From Rs1 sp038900335 (GTDB taxonomy: Bacteria; Pseudomonadota; Gammaproteobacteria; Pseudomonadales; Balneatricaceae), in contig JBBMRB010000003.1 of assembly GCA_038900335.1 (NCBI GenBank), positions 248,001-312,000 on the forward strand: a stretch of 64,000 nt of DNA, given 5' to 3'. Positions 7,938 to 16,537 of the stretch are shown piece by piece. Numbering within the stretch: the stretch's first letter is position 1; each line of letters starts with the position of its first letter. Position numbers and translations under genes: made by a program. Under the pieces are notes generated by a model, which worked only from the letters and a program-made list of their open reading frames with translations, ran no database searches and was not told the DNA's origin.

Positions 7938-10900
7938 CTACGCACTGAGTGGTGACCAAATAGCTTCACTAAGTTCTTCTAACACAGTATCGAGTTGATT
8001 ATCCAATACTTTATCAAGCTGTTTAGCGCCGCCGTTATCGCCAAAGCGGTTATTGACAAAGTCACGGTCGATAATCACTTCGTGCACTAGCTGTTTGGCT
8101 AGGCGATCAAGCCATCGACGCTGATTGGGATTGAACTGATGATTTTGGTAAATGCGTTGCATCCCTTGCGCAACTCGTGTTTCAAAGGGTATTAGCGGCT
8201 CGCCAAATGCCGCCTGACGAATATGCCCGATGATGCTAGCAGCAATGTCTTGATTCGTTTGCTTGCGCACCGCACTGCGTAATGTTACCTCTGTGTAACC
8301 GGCACCATCAAGCAATAACCTGACTTCTTTTAGCTGCTCACGCGTCAAATCACGAGGTTTGTTGGCAATAACCGACAAGGCGGCGCTTTGGTTTAGCTGC
8401 ACTTTAATAAATTGATTGAAGCTTTCTAGGTAGTCTTCTGGCTTTTGATAAGCACCGTAACTTTGATCACGATCACGAATTTCATCTTCGTGTTCAGATA
8501 TCACGGGCTGGCGCTCGCTGCCCAATAACAGGTTCACTTGCGTTAGCTGATCAAGCAAACCGCTGTGCTGGCTAATAAAGCCAGCCGCTTGTTTAGGGCC
8601 TAGCTCCTGCAGATGTTTGTGTAGTGTTTTGGGCTCTACACCCCAGACCTCTTGGAGCTCACCGAGTTTTTGCTTTAGTTCAGGTATTTTTTCGGATTTT
8701 TTCTCCGCTTTGCGCAGCACACGCATCACTTTTTGGCTAAGTTGGCTGAGCACAACATCGGCATGGCTTTGCTCTGGGCTATCACCTGGAGCATTAAGGG
8801 CGCGCTCTAGCTGCTCTGGATTAGTCATTTCATCAACCAATTGCGCTAACGTGATATTTGGATCTTTCACTAGCGGCTTCATGGTATTCACCTGCGCTAG
8901 TGCTGCGTAAATATCCACAGGGTCGTAAATACGAAACACGGTTTTGCCAATATCGTCGCAGCGGCGCGTCGCACGTCCTACCATTTGCTCGTACAAAATC
9001 CGCGACTTCACTCGACGCATAAATACTAGGTTACAGATTTTAGGTACATCTATGCCGGTGGTAAGCAAATCAACGGTAATAGCAATGTTCGGATAGCGCT
9101 CGTTTTTGTACTGGCGTATCAGCTGTTCTACCTTGTCGCTCTGGCCAGTAATTTTGGTCACTGCCGCTTGGTTGTATTCGCCGTTGTAGAGTTCTTTAAA
9201 GGCTTCATCTAACAGACGTTTAATCATATCAGCGTGCAAATCGGTGGCGCAGAAAATCAGCGTTTTCTCGTCGCCAAAAGGGTCTATTTCTTGTACTAAT
9301 TGCTGGCAAATCACACGGTTGAAGTTTTCGTTTATGACACGCCGGTTAAAGGCTTCAACGTCGAAACTCAGCTCGTCTTCCAGTTCGGCACTTTGCACTT
9401 CCCCAGTTTTAGTGTTGATCGCACTGACGTTATCGCCCTTGGCAAAGGTAATCCCATTTCGTGTGAGCAAGGTTTGGTAACGAATGGGCGGTTCGTGGTC
9501 AATAAGCCAGTCATCGGCAACTGCTTCGCGATAAGAGTAGGTATATACCGGCTTGCCAAAAATTTCGCTGGTATGTTTGGCTGGCGTGGCCGTTAGGGCA
9601 ATTTTTACGGCATCAAAATATTCAAGCACCCGACGATAGCTAGAAAGATACTGTCTGGCGTCGCGGGTAGCGAGCTCACCTTCTGTCATTTCTTGATCTA
9701 GGGTATAACCGCGGTGCGCTTCGTCTATGATGATACAATCAAACTGATCAATTGGCGGCGGGCTGTCGCTATCAGTACGCTTGACCATCGCTTGTACTGT
9801 AGCCACCTGAACACGGGTTTCTGCTTGTGTTTTCATATCGCCAAGCTCAGCCACGTTGTAAATTTTCGATAGCGTGTGGTTTTGCTCAAGCGGTGCTTCG
9901 TTGAAGGCATCAATCGCTTGCTGCCCTAAGGCGGTTCGGTCAACCAGAAATAAGATACGCTTAAAGCGCTCGGTTTTTAAAAAGCGGTACATTAAGCCAA
10001 TGATGGTTCGCGTTTTACCTGTACCTGTTGCCATCGCCAGTAATGCATTGCGCACGTCTTTTGCTAGCGCGTTTTCCACTGCGACAATGGCTTTTTGCTG
10101 ATAGTCTCGTACTTTCAAATAACCAAAGGGCTCTGCTTCAAGTTTTTTTCGGGCTTGTTCTTTACTGCGCTTGAGTAGGTCAAGCAAGCCATCAGGCGTA
10201 TGAAATTTTGGTAGTGCGCGCTTAGTATTAGCAGTGTCGCGTACGTCGCGAAACCAAGTACCGGATTGCTCTTTGAGTTGCGGCACAAAGGGCCGCCCAT
10301 TGCATGAATAAACAAACGGCACTTTGTAATGGCTATCGCTTTCATCTGGCCAAGCGATTGTCATGCCTGCCAGCTCCCATGCTCCCACTAAAGGCGTTTC
10401 TAGATTAAAGCCTTTGCTATAGCGCTCCGCCTGTGAAATTTTTCCGGCAACGTTGGTGTTTTCTTTTTTCGCTTCAACTACTGCAATGGGGGTAAGACCC
10501 GCAAATAATACGTAATCTGCCCGGCCTATTTGTCCATTAAGCTTTGTCGGCCACTCGGCAATAGCAATGTTTTTGCCTTTTTGCGGTCTAGTACCACTTT
10601 TGAAAGTAAAGGCCTCACTGTCTGCTTGCCAGCCAGCTTCTGTTAATTGTTGGTCAATCAATATTCGCGTTAGCGCCTCATCTAACACTATGTGCTGTGT
10701 TGCGGCCTGTGTATTGCTGTTCAATTGCTGGCGTTGCGCTGCCTGCACTTTTTCATCTTGGCTACTCAATTGGGCCTGAAGCGCCTTAATTTTAGCCTCA
10801 TAATCTTGCTGCTGTTGACTAACAATCTGTTCGTGCGCCACCGCCTGTTCAGCTAGTGCGCGAGACTCTTCATCCATTGCGTGAGCAAGTGCTTCATATT

Positions 10901-11456
10901 CATCTTTTTCTTTACCTATCAGCTCATTGAGTTGCTGACTAGAGCCCAAATCAAGATTGGCTTGTTGTAGATCATTTTTCAGTTGCGCAATTTCACTTTG
11001 TAATTTACGCAGCTGTTCACTGGGATCTGTCGGCGCTATAAATGGGCCGGGCTTAAACGCTGTACCTGCTTTACCAAAGGACTGATGAAACCAGATAGCT
11101 AATTTACGGGCGACAACCAAGCCGCTAATGGCTTCTTTATGTTGGGTTTTAAATTGGTGAGTGGCTTTATTGCCCTCTATGCGCAGTGTGTGAAAGAGTT
11201 CACGTACGACAGGCTCTAACCTCAATTCACGATTTATTTTGTAGAGTAGATCAGCTTGTGTTGTTTGTTCATCAAAGGACAACCCAACCAACGCTGCCAT
11301 ATGCTGTGCTAGGGCTTCGCCAAGCTGGCGCAACTTTATTAATGTTGTATTCGGGTCACTGACAAAAGCTCGTTCCGCTGATAGGGCTAGCTCTTCGAAT
11401 AGTGGGTCGTGCTCTGCAAGAAAATCAAAGTTACTGGTTTGATTAGCCAATATCAT
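7938..11456 (-). CDS. hsdR: type I restriction endonuclease/translocase subunit
   Basis: HsdR is the ATP-driven DNA translocase and nuclease of the type I complex. In the 1172-residue protein, residues about 1-130 resemble the N-terminal DUF4145-type domain seen in many HsdR proteins. A coiled-coil rich in Q, E and A follows at about 140-240. The nuclease core is near residue 327 (ADYVLFAGLTPIAVVEAKK, the PD-(D/E)xK pattern). The helicase domain has Walker A ATGTGKT near residue 477, DEAH near residue 578, and later LLTTGIDVP and QMVGRATR. All key motifs are intact. The start has AGGGAG about 10 nt upstream. The gene is separated from fic by the MITE-like element, which may weaken or break co-transcription with hsdMS. 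Confidence 0.96.
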   Translation of the reverse strand: MILANQTSNFDFLAEHDPLFEELALSAERAFVSDPNTTLIKLRQLGEALAQHMAALVGLSFDEQTTQADLLYKINRELRLEPVVRELFHTLRIEGNKATHQFKTQHKEAISGLVVARKLAIWFHQSFGKAGTAFKPGPFIAPTDPSEQLRKLQSEIAQLKNDLQQANLDLGSSQQLNELIGKEKDEYEALAHAMDEESRALAEQAVAHEQIVSQQQQDYEAKIKALQAQLSSQDEKVQAAQRQQLNSNTQAATQHIVLDEALTRILIDQQLTEAGWQADSEAFTFKSGTRPQKGKNIAIAEWPTKLNGQIGRADYVLFAGLTPIAVVEAKKENTNVAGKISQAERYSKGFNLETPLVGAWELAGMTIAWPDESDSHYKVPFVYSCNGRPFVPQLKEQSGTWFRDVRDTANTKRALPKFHTPDGLLDLLKRSKEQARKKLEAEPFGYLKVRDYQQKAIVAVENALAKDVRNALLAMATGTGKTRTIIGLMYRFLKTERFKRILFLVDRTALGQQAIDAFNEAPLEQNHTLSKIYNVAELGDMKTQAETRVQVATVQAMVKRTDSDSPPPIDQFDCIIIDEAHRGYTLDQEMTEGELATRDARQYLSSYRRVLEYFDAVKIALTATPAKHTSEIFGKPVYTYSYREAVADDWLIDHEPPIRYQTLLTRNGITFAKGDNVSAINTKTGEVQSAELEDELSFDVEAFNRRVINENFNRVICQQLVQEIDPFGDEKTLIFCATDLHADMIKRLLDEAFKELYNGEYNQAAVTKITGQSDKVEQLIRQYKNERYPNIAITVDLLTTGIDVPKICNLVFMRRVKSRILYEQMVGRATRRCDDIGKTVFRIYDPVDIYAALAQVNTMKPLVKDPNITLAQLVDEMTNPEQLERALNAPGDSPEQSHADVVLSQLSQKVMRVLRKAEKKSEKIPELKQKLGELQEVWGVEPKTLHKHLQELGPKQAAGFISQHSGLLDQLTQVNLLLGSERQPVISEHEDEIRDRDQSYGAYQKPEDYLESFNQFIKVQLNQSAALSVIANKPRDLTREQLKEVRLLLDGAGYTEVTLRSAVRKQTNQDIAASIIGHIRQAAFGEPLIPFETRVAQGMQRIYQNHQFNPNQRRWLDRLAKQLVHEVIIDRDFVNNRFGDNGGAKQLDKVLDNQLDTVLEELSEAIWSPLSA

Positions 11457-11523
11457 AAACTCAAAACTCCCTGTTTTATTTCAATTTGCGCAACTTAAAC
11501 ACTTGCTTCATCACTCATTTATT

Positions 11524-11553
11524 TGACTATCAAATCAATGACTATCAAATCAA
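11524..11553. repeat. 15-bp perfect tandem repeat upstream of hsdR
   Basis: TGACTATCAAATCAA occurs twice back to back, about 70 bp upstream of the hsdR start, within the 219-bp gap between hipA and hsdR. Direct repeats of this size next to a promoter may be regulatory or a chance slip duplication. Nothing else in the gap identifies the promoter clearly. Confidence 0.6.
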
Positions 11554-11675
11554 TCACACAATTTATCTCGCACCATAAACCTTGTAAATTATCACTGCTG
11601 TCTACCCTAGCATGATTATGTTTTTTCTCAACTTATTTAAGTTTAAGGTCAAGAATAGACAGTTTCATTTATTCA

Positions 11676-12926
11676 TTAAACGTTAAACGCCGATTGTTTC
11701 ATGGCTTGCTCGGCTCGGCTGATCCCTAGCCGCTGAGCAACGGTTTGCCATTGCTTAACCGCAATTAATACTTCATCGTAAATTTGCGTAGCTTGGGTTT
11801 GCGAAAGTCGGAAAAAGTCTTTTACGTCAAAGGCTAATTGGTAGTCTAAATCGTTGTCTGCATCGGTAATGTTTAGATGTAAGCCATGCTTACCCACTAT
11901 CGGGTTTAAATCATAAGCGGGTGATAACTTCCAACCATTCTTTGTTAATAAAAACCCATGGTTACGCAGGTGATCATCCGTGTTGGACACCGCAATATTA
12001 AACACGATACGCCGCCATAACTGTGCTAAATCAGCTTCGGTTTGTGCACCACAATTGGAAATAAATTCAGCAATCTCTAAATAGCTGGCACCTTGAGATT
12101 GTTCACCATCATAGTATTGCAGTTGAGTCATGGCCGATGAAAAATGCAGCCGCTGATCACCGTCGCGGTCAAACCGTTTTGTTAAAAAGGTATGATGCCC
12201 CGAGGAAAACTGCCTAATCTCACTTGGAAACATGTCAACACCTGCCGCCAACGCCAATTTATAACAGACCATCTCCCACGCCCCGACATCATGGGTATCA
12301 TTTAAATTGGGAAACTTGGCAATCCACAAGTGGCCTTGTTCATCTGTCACACAAGCCTTGGGCCTTGCACCGCCTAATGAAGAACCTGGAGATATCAGCA
12401 TCTTCAACCAGCGGTAGTACTCGTCACTATCGATGTTATCGTCTTTTTCAATCTGCATTGCTGCGTGCTCTAGCTCTCGCAGAGAAGCCATTGGCGGCGC
12501 AGCAAACTCAGCGTTGTCGTCCAAAAAAGCATCCGATTCTGCTCGTTTAAATCGAATACCTCCCATCCGATAAGAGTCATGTACACCCAACAGGTAATCC
12601 AACTCGTTTAATCGACTTGTTGCTCGAATGCCTTTGCGCGCTTCAATGGCCGCACGCCGCTGCATTAAAATACGTCCCCATCTATCAGGCGATGAATCAA
12701 GAAATGCACGGAAGTTTATATCGGCCTCATCGTTGTATAGCTCACCAGAGTGAAGCGTCAGCATTGGATCAATTTGCAAGCGATAGGCTGAAGTTAAAAA
12801 TGCTTTATCGTAGGCAAAACTAAACACGCCACCTCGGCTTGAATCGCTGTAAGAAAGCAGCCCTATTAGCAAAGGTGCTTCAATTGGCTGCCAGCCGGCA
12901 TAGACTTCGACGATTTCACGGCTCAT
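11676..12926 (-). CDS. hipA: HipA family serine/threonine kinase toxin
   Basis: HipA-type kinases phosphorylate cellular targets (glutamyl-tRNA synthetase in E. coli) and cause dormancy. The 416-residue protein has the HipA N-terminal domain, the phosphate-binding loop PGSSLGGARPK near residue 180 and the ATP lysine in WIAKFP. The catalytic loop NTDDHLRNHGFL is near residue 312 and the metal-binding block LSPAYDLNP follows. It therefore looks active. Its start overlaps the end of the HTH partner gene by 4 bp (ATGA), the usual hipBA coupling. Which substrate it acts on cannot be read from the sequence. Confidence 0.93.
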   Translation of the reverse strand: MSREIVEVYAGWQPIEAPLLIGLLSYSDSSRGGVFSFAYDKAFLTSAYRLQIDPMLTLHSGELYNDEADINFRAFLDSSPDRWGRILMQRRAAIEARKGIRATSRLNELDYLLGVHDSYRMGGIRFKRAESDAFLDDNAEFAAPPMASLRELEHAAMQIEKDDNIDSDEYYRWLKMLISPGSSLGGARPKACVTDEQGHLWIAKFPNLNDTHDVGAWEMVCYKLALAAGVDMFPSEIRQFSSGHHTFLTKRFDRDGDQRLHFSSAMTQLQYYDGEQSQGASYLEIAEFISNCGAQTEADLAQLWRRIVFNIAVSNTDDHLRNHGFLLTKNGWKLSPAYDLNPIVGKHGLHLNITDADNDLDYQLAFDVKDFFRLSQTQATQIYDEVLIAVKQWQTVAQRLGISRAEQAMKQSAFNV

Positions 12927-13228
12927 CTTGAACCTTCCAGCAATTTTATATTTTGCAGCTTGATACCGACCTCATCATGGGCGGCCATTTCTGCAAAATT
13001 ACTCTCCATGCCAAGAACGGCCATAATCTTTAAGTAAGTGCCTATGGCAACGCCAGGCTCACCTGCAAAGACTTTGTTCACGGTTTTATGATCAAAGCCT
13101 GTACGTTCACACAACAGCTTTTTTGTAAAACCACGTCGTTTCATCGCCAACAGCAAATCTTCACCAAAATGATTCAGGATTTTGCGCTGCTTTGGAAACA
13201 GTACATTGTGCAAATCACGCTTAGCCAT
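12923..13228 (-). CDS. hipB: HipB-like HTH antitoxin/repressor
   Basis: This is a 101-residue protein with a helix-turn-helix of the Xre/Cro kind (KKLLCERTGFDHKTVNKVFAG, residues about 36-56). It is the antitoxin and autorepressor partner of the HipA kinase, whose gene overlaps its stop codon. It is slightly longer than E. coli HipB and has an N-terminal stretch of about 30 residues before the HTH. Three copies of a GGGACTRTATTCCCA motif lie immediately upstream and are the obvious operators. The pair heads the defence island on the minus strand. Confidence 0.87.
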   Translation of the reverse strand: MAKRDLHNVLFPKQRKILNHFGEDLLLAMKRRGFTKKLLCERTGFDHKTVNKVFAGEPGVAIGTYLKIMAVLGMESNFAEMAAHDEVGIKLQNIKLLEGSR

Positions 13229-13242
13229 ATCACCAACCTAAG

Positions 13243-13337
13243 GGACTATATTCCCATTATTTAACCATTACTGGGAATATAGTCCAACCTTGAAGTCAAA
13301 TCAACTCTAACACACAAAATAAGGGACTGTATTCCCA
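13243..13337. promoter_or_regulatory. three operator-like motifs in the hipBA promoter
   Basis: GGACTATATTCCCA at 13243-13256 is repeated as a perfect inverted copy, TGGGAATATAGTCC, at 13272-13285. A third copy, GGGACTGTATTCCCA, in the first orientation lies at 13323-13337. The first copy starts 15 bp from the hipB start codon. Repeated palindromic sites at this distance are what HipB-type repressors use, with cooperative binding of several dimers. The binding protein is inferred, not shown. Confidence 0.75.
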
Positions 13338-13427
13338 CTTTAAAGGTAATAGTTGGATTAATATCCTATTTTCAGGTTTTAGCTAAGATAATAGAGAGAG
13401 AAACTGCATGCTATAAACCACCAAATT

Positions 13428-13482
13428 ACACTTTTATGCGCTTAAAAATGTAAAATTTTGCACTTTTATGCGCGTAAAAGTG
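13428..13482. promoter_or_regulatory. two tandem hairpin-like motifs upstream of hipBA
   Basis: Two related inverted repeats lie side by side: TACACTTTTATGCGC...AAAAATGTA (13428-13453) and CACTTTTATGCGCGTAAAAGTG (about 13461-13482). The arms are CACTTTTA/TAAAAGTG around a GCGC centre, and the first copy has one arm mismatch. They sit between the LysR gene end and the hipBA promoter. They look like binding sites for a dimeric regulator that is different from the one reading the GGGACTRTATTCCC sites. Confidence 0.5.
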
Positions 13483-13558
13483 TGATTTAGCCTGACAGCT
13501 CATGTCGCTATAACTTACCATTTTGTTATTCGCGAGTTTTTGCAACACTGCTTTGATT

Positions 13559-14398
13559 TTAAAACCAGTCTTCACTTTGCGCAAACACTGTAATCAACTG
13601 TTGTTTTAACACGCTTATATCTAGCTCTTTTTGGCCGTAGCATATCAGATAAACAGGGTATGAAAACTGTGGGGCATCACCTGTTAGCTCTAGCAGGCCT
13701 TGTTCTAAGTAGCGCTTGACTACTCTGGTGCGAAAATAGCCGCTGCCACCAGCATTTAGAATCACTTGTAGTGCCACTGGGCCTAGGCTGATGGCGATAT
13801 TCGCACGGGCTAACTCGGGCAGTGCGGCATCGTGTAGCTTTTTGTATTGCTCGCCCCAGTCGATGTAGATATAAGGCTCACTTTGCGCTTTGCCTTGTAC
13901 TCTGATCAGTTTTTCATCAAGTAAATGCTCGACTATCATTTTAGAGCTGTATTCTACTTGGTGCACTAACGCCACATCTAAACGGCCGCTGCGCACTTGC
14001 TCACACAGCTGTTTGCTATCGCTCACCTCCACCTTTAATGCCTGTTGCGGGTTGGCCTTATTTAGCTCTATTACCCACTTCGCGGCGATGGGGTTCCACA
14101 GTGTTAAATCAACGCCTATCGCCAAACTAGTTTTACTGCTATCAGGTAGCGGTAAATCTCGTTTCGCGGCGTGCCATGTCTGTACTATTTGCATGGCGTA
14201 TGATGTGAATTGCTCGCCGTGTTTGGTCAGAGCTGCACCACTTTTATTACGAACAAATAATGCACACTGCAGCTCTCTTTCTAGCGCCTTTATGCGTGCG
14301 GTCACCGTTGTTTGCGTCACATTTAGCTCAATAGCTGCGCCGCTGAAGGTTTTGCTTTGGCAAATAGCCAAGAATGTTTTTGCACTAATATAATCCAT
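13559..14398 (-). CDS. LysR family transcriptional regulator
   Basis: This protein of about 279 residues has the N-terminal LysR winged helix (KTFSGAAIELNVTQTTVTARIKALE) and a ligand-binding domain with the usual phrase RSGRLDVALVHQ. Effector and targets are unknown. It diverges from the HPP membrane-protein gene, so that gene is its most likely target. I chose the ATG at 14398. A GTG three codons upstream is also open. The shared gap contains an AT-rich inverted repeat that could be its binding site. Confidence 0.9.
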   Translation of the reverse strand: MDYISAKTFLAICQSKTFSGAAIELNVTQTTVTARIKALERELQCALFVRNKSGAALTKHGEQFTSYAMQIVQTWHAAKRDLPLPDSSKTSLAIGVDLTLWNPIAAKWVIELNKANPQQALKVEVSDSKQLCEQVRSGRLDVALVHQVEYSSKMIVEHLLDEKLIRVQGKAQSEPYIYIDWGEQYKKLHDAALPELARANIAISLGPVALQVILNAGGSGYFRTRVVKRYLEQGLLELTGDAPQFSYPVYLICYGQKELDISVLKQQLITVFAQSEDWF

Positions 14399-14421
14399 GG
14401 CACTCACTTGTTATCAAAATT

Positions 14422-14449
14422 ATGAATAATATTCTATATTAAAATTCAT
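14422..14449. promoter_or_regulatory. candidate LysR-type binding site
   Basis: ATGAAT and ATTCAT form an inverted repeat with a 16-bp AT-rich spacer between the divergent LysR and HPP genes, where a LysR-type dimer would be expected to bind. Support is limited to symmetry and position. Confidence 0.35.
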
Positions 14450-14558
14450 TATACATATAACAATGACTCAGCTAGTATTTTTCGCTCTAAAACAGGGCAT
14501 CAAAACATAGAAGATGGTGCATTTTTCTTCACTAGATAGCATGCAAGGTAACAGCTTA

Positions 14559-15509
14559 ATGTCAGTATTAAACGAATTGCGACTATATTTAGGTTTGCCT
14601 GTTAGTCGCTCTTCATTAAAAGATATGCTCGCAGCATCCATAGCGGCTTTATTAGCGATTTTATGTGTACTTTACTTCTCGCAATTAGTGCTTATCTACC
14701 TTGATACGACACTGCATTTAACCTTTTTTAATGCTTATGTTGTCACTTCAATCGCAGCGACTGCGGTGTTAGTTTTCGCGGTGCCGCACGGTGCGCTGTC
14801 CCAGCCTTGGGCGGTGATCGGCGGTCATCTATTGAGTGCGTTTGTCGGTGTTGTATGTTTTAAATACATCGACAACCAATTACTGGCCTGTGCGGCTGCG
14901 GTTTCGCTCGCTATTTTATTAATGTCATTTTTTAGATGTATTCACCCACCCGGTGGGGCGACAGCATTAGGTGCGGTGCTCGGTGGTGAAGCTATTCATG
15001 ATTTAGGTTTCAGTTATTTATTAGTGCCGACCCTGCTTAACTGTACTATTGTGTTAATAGCGGCGATGGTGATTAACTATCCGTTTGCTTGGCGGCGCTA
15101 CCCTGCTCATCTTTATTTTAAAAACAACCGGGCAGTCAGTATCTCCCCGGGAGATCGTAAAAATGAAATCACCACTGAAGATTTTTTAAAGGCAATTAAC
15201 GAGCACGGCTCTTATATTGATATTACCGATGAGGGCTGGGCCGATATTTTTGAAAACGCCAAACGCCACGCTGAATTAGATACTGAGCACCCTACTCAGC
15301 TTGAAGTTGAGCACGCTTACAGCAATGGCCGCCTAGGTAAGCAGTGGCAAATTAGACGCATCAGTGTTATCGACAAAAAAAGTATTCAATTTACAGTGTT
15401 GACTGGGCTGCAATCGGGCTTATTGGCTCAGTGCTCACATGATGAGTTCCTAGCGTGGGCCAAGTTTGAAGTATCGCTAGATAATAATGTCTGGGTAAGG
15501 TCCACTTAG
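14559..15509 (+). CDS. HPP family integral membrane protein
   Basis: HPP proteins are multi-spanning membrane proteins; some have been linked to nitrite transport in plastids and cyanobacteria. The first about 165 residues carry four to five hydrophobic segments and the signature FRCIHPPGGATALGA. The rest (about 150 residues) is soluble and acidic, with no domain I can name. The ATG at 14559 has AAGG at good distance. An upstream ATG at 14514 would add 15 residues but has a ribosome site that is too close. The divergent LysR gene is the likely regulator. The transported substrate is unknown. Confidence 0.85.
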   Translation: MSVLNELRLYLGLPVSRSSLKDMLAASIAALLAILCVLYFSQLVLIYLDTTLHLTFFNAYVVTSIAATAVLVFAVPHGALSQPWAVIGGHLLSAFVGVVCFKYIDNQLLACAAAVSLAILLMSFFRCIHPPGGATALGAVLGGEAIHDLGFSYLLVPTLLNCTIVLIAAMVINYPFAWRRYPAHLYFKNNRAVSISPGDRKNEITTEDFLKAINEHGSYIDITDEGWADIFENAKRHAELDTEHPTQLEVEHAYSNGRLGKQWQIRRISVIDKKSIQFTVLTGLQSGLLAQCSHDEFLAWAKFEVSLDNNVWVRST

Positions 15510-15598
15510 AGCAGTTAGCTTGTTGAAAATCATTATCTTATCTTAATTGATACATGCTATTTTAACCCGTATAAATATCTTGATAAGGTTTGCCAGCG

Positions 15599-16507
15599 AT
15601 GAAAAACATCCCCACTGATCTATTACGCACCTTTACTACCATTGTCGATGTTGGCGGTTTTACCCAAGCAGGTGAGTTATTAGGGCGCTCGCAGCCGGCC
15701 ATTAGCTTGCAGGTAAAACGATTAGAAGAGATGTTAGATGCGCAGCTCTTTCATAGAACTGGCGGTTTAAAACTGAGCGAAAAAGGCCATATATTGTATA
15801 ACAGTGCCTGTAAAATGCTGGACATTAACGATGCAGTGGTCGCGCGCTTATCGACACCTAAGGTTAGCGGTACGGTGCGTTTAGGCACACCTAATGATTT
15901 TGAAGTATCCTTTTTACCGGTTTTATTATCAAAGTTCTCTCGTGCCTACCCCGATGTCAGCCTTAATGTGGTCTCTGATGTCAGTATTAAACTGCGCGCA
16001 GAATACCAAAAAGGCGCGCTCGATTTATTGATGTCAGTTGATGATTACCCAAGCCATAAATTCGCTGAGGATGATTTTATTATTGAGCGCTTATCTTGGG
16101 TATCAGACCCAGCCTTTAGCCTAGATAAAAACCTACCCATCCCTTTAGTGCTGTACCCTGAGGGTTGTATTTATCGCAAGCGCGTCACTAGCGCATTAAA
16201 CAAAGCAGATATTGCATGGCGAGTACCTTATTGCTCATCTAGTTTATCTGGGCTGCAATCAGCAATTAAAGCGGGGCTAGGTATTAGCGCGCTGGTTGCC
16301 AATACCATCCCAGATATGCTGCATACAGATGAGGATAAGCAATTGCCAGAGCTAGGGTTAGTCACTATTGGTTTTAATTATAGTGAGCTATCCCCCGCCG
16401 CCGCTCTACTGCTCGATTATTTACGCAAAGGTTTAAAGCACAGCCAGAGCCATCGTACAGCCAGCAATTTTAGCTATAGCGACAACACCCTGCTGCCTGC
16501 TAGCTAA
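15599..16507 (+). CDS. LysR family transcriptional regulator
   Basis: A LysR-type regulator of about 302 residues with the N-terminal HTH (GGFTQAGELLGRSQPAISLQVKRLE) and a PBP2-like sensor domain. The ATG at 15599 has AAGG about 11 nt upstream; a TTG three codons earlier is open but less likely. The gene converges with the creatinase gene, with 30 bp between stop codons, so it may regulate creatine use. That is a guess from proximity. The C-terminal 20 residues are serine- and asparagine-rich and of no known role. Confidence 0.9.
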   Translation: MKNIPTDLLRTFTTIVDVGGFTQAGELLGRSQPAISLQVKRLEEMLDAQLFHRTGGLKLSEKGHILYNSACKMLDINDAVVARLSTPKVSGTVRLGTPNDFEVSFLPVLLSKFSRAYPDVSLNVVSDVSIKLRAEYQKGALDLLMSVDDYPSHKFAEDDFIIERLSWVSDPAFSLDKNLPIPLVLYPEGCIYRKRVTSALNKADIAWRVPYCSSSLSGLQSAIKAGLGISALVANTIPDMLHTDEDKQLPELGLVTIGFNYSELSPAAALLLDYLRKGLKHSQSHRTASNFSYSDNTLLPAS

Positions 16508-16537
16508 GCCTGCACTTAGTGTGCGATATTTTGGGTT

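Noticed and set aside
13890..14393. 167-codon plus-strand open frame
   Set aside because: It lies antisense inside the LysR gene, which has clear domain motifs; the translation is cysteine/serine-rich with no domain.
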